A stretch of DNA of 64,000 nt from Pseudomonadota bacterium. GTDB lineage: Bacteria; Desulfobacterota; Desulfovibrionia; Desulfovibrionales; Desulfovibrionaceae. Shown here in pieces: positions 1-7,002 of the stretch. Both the position numbers and the translations under genes were made by a program. Location: assembly GCA_023419375.1 (NCBI GenBank), contig JAEZYD010000047.1:124001-188000 (forward strand), in the 5' to 3' direction. Under the pieces are notes generated by a model. It did not search any database and was not told the DNA's origin. It was given only the letters and a program-made list of their open reading frames with translations. Each line of letters starts with the position of its first letter. The first letter of the stretch is position 1.

Positions 1-636
1 ACATGCCGCCAGTGCGGCGGCAGCGGTCAGGTGCGCCGGTCGCAAGGATTTTTCCAGATATCCATGCCCTGCCCCTCCTGCCAGGGTTCGGGCCGCGTCA
101 TCACCAAGCCCTGCCCCAAGTGCAAGGGCGAAGGCATCACCACGGACACCCGCGAACTTGTGGTGCGCGTGCCTGCCGGTGTGGACAGCGGCACCCGCCT
201 GCGTGTTCGCGGCGAGGGTGAACCCGGCGTCCACGGCGGCCCGGCTGGCGATCTTTATGTTGTGCTCACCGTTGAGCAGGACAAGCGCTGGCAGCGCCAG
301 GGGCAAGACCTTATTTACTCCCTTGAGATCAGCTTTGTGCAGGCGGCCCTGGGCCATAGGGCCGAAGTGCCCGGCATTGACGGCAATCTGCCGCTGGAAA
401 TCCCCAAGGGTATTCAGAGCGGCACCCTGCTGCGAATTTCCGGAGAGGGCATGCCCTACCCCGGTCGCCGCACGCGCGGCGATCTGCTGGTAGAGGTGAA
501 GGTGCTTACGCCTACCCGTCTTTCTGCCAAGCAGGAAGAACTGCTGCGCGAATTTGAGGCAGCTGCGGAAAAGAGCCCGCTGGAAAAGGTCAAAAAGGCC
601 GCGAAAAAAATCAGCAAGGCCATGGGCATCGACTAA
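1..636 (+). CDS. dnaJ: Chaperone protein DnaJ, C-terminal part (5' end outside window)
   Basis: This is the last 211 residues of DnaJ (Hsp40), the co-chaperone that delivers unfolded clients to DnaK and stimulates its ATPase. The window opens inside the zinc-binding region: three Cys-x2-Cys-x-Gly-x-Gly repeats are visible (CRQCGGSG, CPSCQGSG, CPKCKGEG), so about one repeat and the J and Gly/Phe regions lie upstream. The two beta-rich client-binding domains follow, with the typical LRVRGEGEPG and GIQSGTLLRISGEGMP stretches. The reading frame is open from base 1 and stops with TAA at 634-636. A strong hairpin terminator follows. Confidence 0.96.
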   Translation, partial: TCRQCGGSGQVRRSQGFFQISMPCPSCQGSGRVITKPCPKCKGEGITTDTRELVVRVPAGVDSGTRLRVRGEGEPGVHGGPAGDLYVVLTVEQDKRWQRQGQDLIYSLEISFVQAALGHRAEVPGIDGNLPLEIPKGIQSGTLLRISGEGMPYPGRRTRGDLLVEVKVLTPTRLSAKQEELLREFEAAAEKSPLEKVKKAAKKISKAMGID

Positions 637-660
637 ATAGCCCACTCAGTATTGAGCGTA

Positions 661-690
661 AAAAAAGCCGGGTGCAAACCCGGCTTTTTT
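661..690. terminator. Bidirectional Rho-independent terminator between dnaJ and ynfA
   Basis: A perfect 9-bp stem (AAGCCGGGT with ACCCGGCTT) is flanked by an A-run on the left and a T-run on the right. It can therefore end dnaJ on the plus strand and the convergent ynfA on the minus strand. Confidence 0.88.
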
Positions 691-716
691 GTATTTACGG
701 CTGAGCGTACGAGCCT

Positions 717-1047
717 TCACGCGGTGGTTCCCCAGCCGGAAACAATAATGCCCATACCCACCAAGGCCACCGCACCGCCCAAGATATCTGTGCTTGCCAG
801 CGGAACACCGTCCACAAGGCGCAGCCACAAGAGGGCTGTAACCACGTATACGCAGCCATAGGCGGCGTATACTCTGCCACTGGCTGCGGGGGTGCAGGGT
901 CAGCAACCAGGCAAACACCGCAAGACTCAGGCAGGCGGGCACAAGCAGCCAGGCCGAGCCGCCTTTGCGCAGCCACAACCAGGGAAGATAGCAGCCTGTT
1001 ATCTCGGCCAGAGCCGTGGCCACAAAAAGCGCGAACGTCTTGATCAT
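717..1047 (-). pseudogene. ynfA: YnfA/UPF0060 family small membrane protein, frameshifted
   Basis: Read on the minus strand from ATG 1047, the product starts MIKTFALFVATALAEITGCY and matches the YnfA family of about 108-residue, four-helix inner-membrane proteins related to small multidrug transporters. The frame breaks at a run of five G on the plus strand (888-892). Removing one base restores a full-length family protein that continues ...TLHPAASGRVYAAYG and ends GWGTTA before TGA at 719-717, 109 residues in all. With the run as written, the ORF leaves the family sequence after TLHP. This may be a real inactivating indel, phase variation in a homopolymer, or a sequencing error. Confidence 0.85.
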
Positions 1048-1299
1048 CAATGTACTATTCCTGTGCTGGTCGCACAGCGGATTGCACCGCAGTGCGATTT
1101 TGTGTGTCACGTTCAAGCTGTCGGTTACCGGACATCTTTCGTATACTTGGCAAGTACCTTCTGCGGCGCAAAATATCAAATATCCGCGCTCAGCACATGC
1201 GACTGATATATGCGCACCAGACGGAAGCAAAGCAGAGCAATACACTCATGCAAGCCTGCGACAAACTTTTTTGGTGTGGGCAATATTTTGCTTTGACGG

Positions 1300-1500
1300 A
1301 AAAAACATTTTGGCCCGGCGGCATCTGTGGTAGGCCGCCGGGCCAACATTGTCCTGTTTACCGCCCCGCCAGGCGAGGAGAGAGCGGCACGGACGCAGAG
1401 GCAGGCAAAACTATTCCGTTAAGGGGTACGGATTCGCAGAAGGGGTCTGCGGATTTTGCCGAGGGTTGCCATCTGTAATTTTTACAGCCAGTTATGAGGC
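1300..1500 (-). ncRNA. Candidate small regulatory RNA with C-rich loops
   Basis: On the minus strand a transcript could start near 1500, downstream of a TATAAT at 1512-1507. It would fold as follows: a CTGTAA hairpin at 1487-1473; a three-way junction closed by GGCAAAA/TTTTGCC (1460-1454 with 1410-1404) that encloses two hairpins, CGCAGA/TCTGCG (1451-1435) and TCCGT/ACGGA (1432-1415); and a 13-bp GC-rich terminator stem (1346-1334 with 1322-1310) followed by six U at 1305-1300. Both inner loops carry CCCCU, the kind of C-rich loop that several bacterial sRNAs use against Shine-Dalgarno sequences. No clear -35 box is visible. I match it to no known RNA family, and expression is inferred. Confidence 0.4.
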
Positions 1501-1506
1501 CGATCA

Positions 1507-1512
1507 ATTATA
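1507..1512 (-). promoter_or_regulatory. Possible -10 box for the candidate small RNA
   Basis: A perfect TATAAT lies on the minus strand, preceded by GC and about seven bases before the point where the structured segment begins. No good -35 hexamer sits at 16-18 bp, so this is weak evidence by itself. Confidence 0.25.
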
Positions 1513-1750
1513 GCTTCCAAAACAAACAGGTTCTTTTCTCGACTGTTTGTGCGCTCAATCTAGCACCTTGTCAAACAGCATGCAAGTTATTTATTTCACC
1601 ACTGCTGTTTTTCCACTAACAATTTCCCCTCAACAACGCAACATTAAACTCATTAAATACATACTGTTACAAAATTGTTCTCCTATGGCAGCAGGCAACG
1701 CCTGTAAACAATACGCCAAGGCCGCGCCCCCAGCCGGTGTTGCCAGACGA

Positions 1751-1783
1751 AAAAACCCGGCTGTTTCTCAACAGCCGGGTTAA
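1751..1783 (-). terminator. Rho-independent terminator after fliW
   Basis: On the minus strand an 11-bp stem (AACCCGGCTGT paired with ACAGCCGGGTT) is followed by a run of T (complement of the A-run at 1750-1755). It sits just after the fliW stop at 1805 and ends the flagellar transcript. Confidence 0.85.
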
Positions 1784-1804
1784 CATGACAAAAAAAGTAA
1801 CGCG

Positions 1805-2335
1805 TTATTCTGTGGGGGCGGCTTTGGCGCAGCAACATCCCTGAGCACCATCAGCAGGCGTAGTTTCTGCATCCTGTGCTTCTTCCACGGGTTTGAGCGA
1901 GTGCAGGTTCACCTGCTGCAAGCCTTCGCCGCACTGCGGCACCTGCAAACCCACGCGAGCCTCATAGTTGATGACAATAGGACCGGTGAGATTAAGAGCG
2001 GCCTGCTCGGGCGCGCCCGCAGGAATGGAAACCGTCACCAGCACAGCTGCCTGCTCAAGGCTCTCAATATGGAGCAACTGCTTTTCGGCATCTCCCACCA
2101 GAGGGGCATAGGATTTGTCAAAAAAGCTGTATGGATCGGCAACCAGCAGGCCCACTACCGGGGTATTCACGCTCTGCAAAATAAGCAAGGGCGCTTCAGG
2201 ACGGATCTGAAGCAGGATAAAATCCCGCTCGTTTTCAAAGCCGGCCAGCCCACGGGGAAAGTGCACAACCTTATCCGTATCGATACAACGGCGTCCAAGA
2301 CGAGTGTCGATTTCTATTTCTTTGCTTCGTGCCAT
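1805..2335 (-). CDS. fliW: Flagellar assembly factor FliW
   Basis: FliW (176 residues) is a cytoplasmic protein that binds free flagellin or CsrA. When flagellin is exported, FliW is released and antagonises CsrA repression of flagellin translation. The N-terminus has the expected core, an Asp-Thr-Arg-Leu-Gly start leading into PRGLAGFENERDFILL. The C-terminus is extended by about 30 residues rich in Ala, Glu and Cys and ends with three consecutive cysteines (GCCCAK), which I do not associate with the family. The gene overlaps the end of csrA by 22 bp, so the two are probably translationally coupled. Confidence 0.93.
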   Translation of the reverse strand: MARSKEIEIDTRLGRRCIDTDKVVHFPRGLAGFENERDFILLQIRPEAPLLILQSVNTPVVGLLVADPYSFFDKSYAPLVGDAEKQLLHIESLEQAAVLVTVSIPAGAPEQAALNLTGPIVINYEARVGLQVPQCGEGLQQVNLHSLKPVEEAQDAETTPADGAQGCCCAKAAPTE

Positions 2336-2550
2336 AGTTCAGCAGCCACCATGAGGTCGTTATTACTGGTTTCAAGGGCGCGCCGGTTTTCTTCAACAAC
2401 CCGCTTGTACACTTCTTCGCGGTATATCGTGGTGTCATCGGGTACTTCCAGGCCCAGTTTGACCTGCTTACCCTGCATGCCCAGGATAGTTATGCGTATA
2501 TTCTCGCCCAGATATAGGCTTTCTCCCGGGCGTCGCGTCAATATGAGCAT
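2314..2550 (-). CDS. csrA: Carbon storage regulator CsrA
   Basis: This 78-residue protein is a clear CsrA, starting MLILTRRPGESLYLG and containing the VKLGLEVP core. CsrA dimers bind GGA-containing hairpins in mRNA leaders and control translation, in this context most likely of flagellin and of flagellar timing. It is slightly longer than the 61-residue E. coli protein, with a C-terminal helix typical of FliW-partnered CsrA. The start ATG at 2550 is preceded by ACGGAAGC. The leader between flgL and csrA contains two GGA-loop hairpins (2581-2636), suggesting autoregulation. Confidence 0.96.
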   Translation of the reverse strand: MLILTRRPGESLYLGENIRITILGMQGKQVKLGLEVPDDTTIYREEVYKRVVEENRRALETSNNDLMVAAELWHEAKK

Positions 2551-2580
2551 AGGTGCTTCCGTTAATTATATCGTTGCATG

Positions 2581-2636
2581 AAACGCTCCCAGGCAGCGTT
2601 TATGTCTGCCCGGCATCAGGCGGCAAAATCCGCCGC
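2581..2636 (-). promoter_or_regulatory. Two GGA-loop hairpins in the csrA leader
   Basis: On the minus-strand RNA, GCGGC-GGAUUUU-GCCGC (2636-2620) places GGA at the start of its loop. AAACGCU-GCCUGGG-AGCGUUU (2601-2581) places GGGA at the 3' side of its loop. CsrA recognises GGA in hairpin loops, so these are plausible CsrA binding sites in the 95-nt flgL-csrA gap. Binding is inferred. Confidence 0.45.
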
Positions 2637-2645
2637 TTCTCGGCA

Positions 2646-4175
2646 TCAGAGATAACTGGCCAGGCTCATCTGCATTATCTTTGAAGAAGACTGAAGCACT
2701 GTCTGATACGTCAACTGTTGCCGGGTCAGCTTTGTCAGCAACTCGGTCAGGTCTATGTCTTCAGTATAGCTCAATCTGTCCTGCTGGTCTAGCTTCTGAA
2801 AAGTGAGGATGTCGCTGGCAGTGGACACCCGATTTTCAAGCCCGCCGATGCGGGCTGTCTGGGTGAGCACATTCTGCTGCACCGTGGCAATTTTTGCGAG
2901 CGTCTGCTGGCAGCCTTCCTGGTTGTTATTTTCGCAATAGCTGATGAAATCACCAGCCATGTCAAACAGGTTTGTCGTACCCGGCAGGGCTGGCTTGCCA
3001 TCATAGTATCCGCCAAAGATATCCTTGCCCACGTTGTTTACCGAAATATACGAACCCTTCATTATTTCCAGATTAAGATCGGCGCGGTCAGGATGTACAA
3101 GAATCTGCGTGCCAGCGGTCACGGTGCTGCCCGCCACAGTGGTGGCGTCCACATCCACGTATCCGCTGGGCACCAGCAGACGGAGCTTGCTTGTAGCATC
3201 TGTGGTGGCGGTGGCCGCTATCCATGTTGACCCGCTGTCCGTGCTGTACGAATAGTTTACAACGCTCCCCGAGGAAGCAAGATTGGCATTGCCGTCAATA
3301 CGTAACAGAACGTCGCCGCCAAAGGCTCCTTCGGCTGTTGTCTTCAGATTCGCAGGGCCGCCCATGATTGTTGTTTTAGGGGGCGGATCATTATCATCGC
3401 CCTGATAGACGGCTGTTGGCCGGATATACACCAGCGTGCCGTTTTTTGAACCTGCCCCGGCGCTTGTATCGGCGGCGGTGACGGCCATGTCGCTCTTCAT
3501 GGTGACGGTCACGCCGTTGGCTGTCAGTGTTCTGCCTGTCGTAGTGCCCGGGGTCCAGGTGGTGCCGCCGTCGTTGGACCAGCGATACGTCTGCGAACCG
3601 CCGTCCAACGTCCCGGTGCTGGTAAACTGGATCATCATGGATTTGCCGGATGCGCCCTGAATCGTGTAGCCCCCGGCCTGAATGGCCGTATCCCAGTTGG
3701 TGTCGGCGCTGGTCAGGGCCAGCCCTTCTTCAAAGGCGTTGCGGTCATAGCGCTGGCCGCCAAAAATACTGTTGCCTTCATACTGGGTATTGGAAAGGTT
3801 GAGCATCTCGCCAAAAATCTGCCGGGCCTGATCCGCAATCTGTTTCCGGTTTTCGGCCGAATAAGTGCCCGTTGAGGCCTGTTCAGCCAGAGCCTTCAGG
3901 CTTGTCAGAGAGTTGCTCAACTGTGTGCCGAGCACGTTGTCGGCCAGCGACAGCCAACCTTTGGCCGTGTCCACATTGCTCTGATACTGGGTGGTGGCGC
4001 TGATGTCGTTTCGGGTCACCAGCACACGGTATGTGCCGGCAGGATCATCCGATGGCCTGTTGATCTTTTTTTGCGAAGAGCCTTGCTCGTTGCTTTCCAT
4101 GTAGGCGGCCAGACTTTTCTGCATCTGGCTCGTCATTTTGTCGTACATGGTATTTTGCGTAACGCGTATAGCCAT
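2646..4175 (-). CDS. flgL: Flagellar hook-associated protein 3 FlgL
   Basis: FlgL (HAP3) forms the second junction ring between hook and filament. The N-terminus (MAIRVTQNTMYDKMTSQMQK) and the C-terminal coiled-coil region (about 425-509) are the conserved flagellin-like D0/D1 segments. At 509 residues it is much longer than E. coli FlgL (about 317). The extra sequence lies in the middle (about 155-385), which should be surface exposed. That insert contains two Asp-box motifs, SNDGGTTW at 200-207 and STDSGSTW at 311-318. The gene follows flgK by 9 bp in the same minus-strand operon. Confidence 0.93.
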   Translation of the reverse strand: MAIRVTQNTMYDKMTSQMQKSLAAYMESNEQGSSQKKINRPSDDPAGTYRVLVTRNDISATTQYQSNVDTAKGWLSLADNVLGTQLSNSLTSLKALAEQASTGTYSAENRKQIADQARQIFGEMLNLSNTQYEGNSIFGGQRYDRNAFEEGLALTSADTNWDTAIQAGGYTIQGASGKSMMIQFTSTGTLDGGSQTYRWSNDGGTTWTPGTTTGRTLTANGVTVTMKSDMAVTAADTSAGAGSKNGTLVYIRPTAVYQGDDNDPPPKTTIMGGPANLKTTAEGAFGGDVLLRIDGNANLASSGSVVNYSYSTDSGSTWIAATATTDATSKLRLLVPSGYVDVDATTVAGSTVTAGTQILVHPDRADLNLEIMKGSYISVNNVGKDIFGGYYDGKPALPGTTNLFDMAGDFISYCENNNQEGCQQTLAKIATVQQNVLTQTARIGGLENRVSTASDILTFQKLDQQDRLSYTEDIDLTELLTKLTRQQLTYQTVLQSSSKIMQMSLASYL

Positions 4176-4184
4176 GTCAGGCTC

Positions 4185-6299
4185 CTATTGCTTAAGCCCA
4201 AGAAGGGTTTGCAGCATCTGGTCGGCGGTGGTTATCAGTTTTGCCGCTGCCGTGTAGGAGTGCTGGTATTTGATCAGGTTGGCCATTTCTTCATCAAGGT
4301 TGACGCCGGATGCAGAACTTACCTGTTCGGAAAGGTCGCTGGTGAGGGCCTTGTGGTATTCCGAATTTGTCTTGGCAAGGCGGGTATCCGCACCCACGGT
4401 TGTAACCAGGCTCGCATAATATTGCCCGATGGTCTGGTTGCTCGTTGTCTTCCACGCGGTTGAAATGGTCACGGAGGTATCGGCCAGCTTGCCAATGGCG
4501 GTGGCCGTAATGTTGTCGCCCTTGTTGATCTGCTGCTGGCCGTTGACCTGCCCGGCGGCAATGTAGTTCACATTGTCATGCAACTGGCTGCTTGTGGCTA
4601 TGTTGCTGGCATCTGTGCCGGTGAAAAACGTATTCACGCCAAGGGCGGCCATCATGCCCGTGCTGTCGGTGCCCAGCGCAAATTGCAGGTTGCTGCCCGC
4701 GGCGGTGTTGAGAACAAGCTTGCCATCCTGAATACTGGCCGTAAGCTTGCCAGGGAACGAAGAATTGATGGCGGAAACAACATCATCCAGCGAGTGTTTG
4801 CTGGGATCAAAATTCGGTGTTCCGGGGGTGATGCCGCTGAAGTCGATCTGACCCGACGAAGCATAATTGCCCGTGGTTTTATCGTAAAAATAAAAATTGA
4901 CGTTGCCTGCCTGGAGCCTGCTGGACTCCGGCAGCACGGCCTGTGCCGAACCCAAGGGCACAGCAGTATTGGAAATACCCTGCTGCCCCTGCGCATAATC
5001 AAACAACGTAGTGCCCGCACCCTGGCTGTGAATACGGTTCACTTCCCAGATAAGCGACTTGGCGGTGGCGTCCAGCTCGTCAATATAGCGACCGCAGTTG
5101 TCATCGCGGATATTGAAGTAGGTGGTCAGCTTGCCGCCAGACACGCGGCTGGGGTTGTCCGTACCGTCAAAGCCCACCTGGGGCGTCACATTTTGCGGGC
5201 CGCGCGTGGGCTCAATCCAGTAAAGCCCGGTCTTGGGCGTTATGTCGAACTTGTCGCCAGCATTAAAATTGCTGATGGAGCTGAAGGAAATCTTCAGGTT
5301 CTTCACCTGCACGGGGTCGGTGGTTGCTCCATTGGAGCTTATTTCGTAATGCTGCTCCGCGCCGTTTTCATCACGCAGCCAGGTTTTGCCGCCGTCCAGC
5401 GAAACGCGGAACGTAGGGTTGCCCGTGCTGCCTGCAGCGCCGGCATTGCCCCCGGAAACGACTTCCACCGTATATTCGTGACTGTCGGATCCGTCATACT
5501 GGATGTTACCAGCGTAGGAAGAGCCGATGGCAAGACGGTTTTCCGCGCGCGGCGCAAGAACCTGCAAGTCATTGGTCGTAATGCCCTGCACCAGAGGCTG
5601 CCCGGTGGAGAGCGACACCGTAAAGTCGCCGTGTCCTGCGTCTACGGTCTGAACATCAACATACGTGGACATTTCGCGCACGAGCTGATCGCGCTGGTCA
5701 AGCAATGCATTGGGATTGCTTACTCCATCGATGGTCGTGGCATTGATCTGCTTGTTAAGAGAAGCAATGCTCTTGGCAAGCTCATTGACGCGGCTGACGC
5801 CCTGACTGATGGAAACGTCCATCTGGCTTTGCAGCGCCTTGACTGATGCAGAAGTATTGCCAAGCATGTCGCAGAGGTTGTCCGCGTACGAAAGCAGATC
5901 TTCGCGCGAGGCAGTATCGCCAGGGCGCTGCGCAAGCTTCTGCCATGCCGTAAAAAATGCGTTCATGGACGAGCTTACGCCCGCCCTGTTGGATTCGTTG
6001 AAAAGGCTTTCCAACGTCCCCATGATGTTTTCCTGCTCTCCCCAGCGGGCGGAGTTGGTGGACTGACGCACGTAGGAGCTTTCAAGAAAAGAGTTGAAAT
6101 ACCGCAGCACCTGCTGCGCATTGACGCCAAGCCCCTCGCCGCCCGGTTTGGCGGTGATGGTGCCTGCATCGCGCTGATCCACGTAGCGACGGGTATAGCC
6201 TTCTGTATCGGCATTGGCGATATTGCTGCCCGTGACCGAAATCCAGGCTTGCGCGGCGTTGAGGGCAGTCCTGCCCACATTCATGAGACCGCTGAGCAT
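4185..6299 (-). CDS. flgK: Flagellar hook-associated protein 1 FlgK
   Basis: FlgK (HAP1, 704 residues) joins the hook to FlgL. The N-terminus carries the rod/hook signature (LMNVGRTALNAAQAWISVTG, then NIANADTEGYTRR) and the C-terminus has the matching helix (SGVNLDEEMANLIKYQHSY, residues 664-682). It is longer than the roughly 550-residue enterobacterial protein because of a central variable region (about 250-600). That region includes one Asp-box motif, SLDGGKTW at 300-307, like the two in FlgL. The flgN stop lies 2 bp upstream. Confidence 0.95.
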   Translation of the reverse strand: MLSGLMNVGRTALNAAQAWISVTGSNIANADTEGYTRRYVDQRDAGTITAKPGGEGLGVNAQQVLRYFNSFLESSYVRQSTNSARWGEQENIMGTLESLFNESNRAGVSSSMNAFFTAWQKLAQRPGDTASREDLLSYADNLCDMLGNTSASVKALQSQMDVSISQGVSRVNELAKSIASLNKQINATTIDGVSNPNALLDQRDQLVREMSTYVDVQTVDAGHGDFTVSLSTGQPLVQGITTNDLQVLAPRAENRLAIGSSYAGNIQYDGSDSHEYTVEVVSGGNAGAAGSTGNPTFRVSLDGGKTWLRDENGAEQHYEISSNGATTDPVQVKNLKISFSSISNFNAGDKFDITPKTGLYWIEPTRGPQNVTPQVGFDGTDNPSRVSGGKLTTYFNIRDDNCGRYIDELDATAKSLIWEVNRIHSQGAGTTLFDYAQGQQGISNTAVPLGSAQAVLPESSRLQAGNVNFYFYDKTTGNYASSGQIDFSGITPGTPNFDPSKHSLDDVVSAINSSFPGKLTASIQDGKLVLNTAAGSNLQFALGTDSTGMMAALGVNTFFTGTDASNIATSSQLHDNVNYIAAGQVNGQQQINKGDNITATAIGKLADTSVTISTAWKTTSNQTIGQYYASLVTTVGADTRLAKTNSEYHKALTSDLSEQVSSASGVNLDEEMANLIKYQHSYTAAAKLITTADQMLQTLLGLKQ

Positions 6300-6301
6300 G
6301 A

Positions 6302-6769
6302 TTACAGCCTCCCGGAGATCAAAGCGGCCTGCGTTTGCCGTTGCACGCTCATGCCGCCACGACGACCATAGGTTTCCGCCTTGGGCGGCATGGCCTGACT
6401 TGTGAGCGCCTGAAGCGTGCGGCTGCTCTGATCAAGCAGCGCCAGAGAAAGATTGGTGTTACGTGCGGCCTGGCGCGCAACTGCCTGCTCGCTCGCATCT
6501 ATCTGGAGCAGTGTTTCCCGCAAGACAGCGCCCATATCTTCAGGCAGCGCAGTGGCATATTCCATGGCCCGCATGCCGCCCAGCGCTCTGATGACAGAAG
6601 TTTTTTCCACGGCCAGCTGACGGATCAGCTCCTGTATGGAGAACTCAAGAGACACCACGGCATCAGTATCGCGCTTGAGAAGGCAAGTGTACTCTTCTTC
6701 AAGAAGGTCGCGCAGCAGGCAAAGGGCCTTGTCCTGACGCGAAAGCGATTCGTAAATGGCGTTGTGCAT
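6302..6769 (-). CDS. flgN: FlgN-like flagellar export chaperone
   Basis: This 155-residue, helix-rich protein lies directly before flgK and flgL, the usual place for FlgN, the cytoplasmic chaperone for those two proteins. It starts MHNAIYESLSRQDKALCLLR and has the LLxEE...L pattern of the FlgN family near the N-terminus. I chose ATG 6769 because GGGAGG lies just upstream. The open frame continues to 6853, but that part has no ribosome binding site and lies on the likely leader. The family call rests on position and general pattern, since FlgN is poorly conserved. Confidence 0.75.
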   Translation of the reverse strand: MHNAIYESLSRQDKALCLLRDLLEEEYTCLLKRDTDAVVSLEFSIQELIRQLAVEKTSVIRALGGMRAMEYATALPEDMGAVLRETLLQIDASEQAVARQAARNTNLSLALLDQSSRTLQALTSQAMPPKAETYGRRGGMSVQRQTQAALISGRL

Positions 6770-6855
6770 GTGAACCTCCCGAGGGCCTTTGTTTTCAGCC
6801 GTAGTCAGGATATTGCCCGACAGGAAAAGGCAGAAACTGCCGCCCCGGCACAATT

Positions 6856-6873
6856 AAAGCAAAATTCGTGCCT
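6856..6873 (-). promoter_or_regulatory. Sigma-54 (RpoN) promoter before flgN-flgK-flgL-csrA-fliW
   Basis: The minus strand reads AGGCACG-N4-TTGCTTT, with GG (6872-6871) and GC (6860-6859) exactly 10 bp apart, against the consensus TGGCACG-N4-TTGCW. Only the first base of the -24 box differs. The expected start near 6848 gives a leader of about 78 nt to flgN. Confidence 0.65.
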
Positions 6874-7002
6874 GAAAATCCTTCCGCGCAGGCTTCCAGA
6901 GCGGTTGAACGAGAGATTGATCATGGGGCATTCCGCTCGCCGCAGAAGCATGTGACAACGTCAGCTCAGCCCTCGCCGGAACAATCTCACAATAACGGTT
7001 AG

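Larger units (their letters stand above)
1048..1804. other. 757-bp intergenic region without a convincing protein gene
   Basis: No ORF here has family-like sequence or a convincing ribosome binding site. The part nearest ynfA (1048-1300) holds a small hairpin at about 1065-1080 and nothing else I recognise. The middle (1300-1500) contains several strong, nested inverted repeats and is listed separately as a candidate RNA. From about 1500 to 1700 the sequence is markedly richer in A and T than the flanking genes. The last part holds the fliW terminator. Confidence 0.7.

Noticed and set aside
646..1245. A single intact 199-residue minus-strand gene
   Set aside because: Only its middle third is YnfA-like. 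The first 66 residues lie upstream of the YnfA start, and the sequence after TLHP is the wrong frame of ynfA and then the terminator.
1310..1490. 6S RNA or the signal recognition particle RNA
   Set aside because: The fold is a three-way junction plus terminator, not a single long bubble hairpin, and the conserved SRP tetraloop region is absent.
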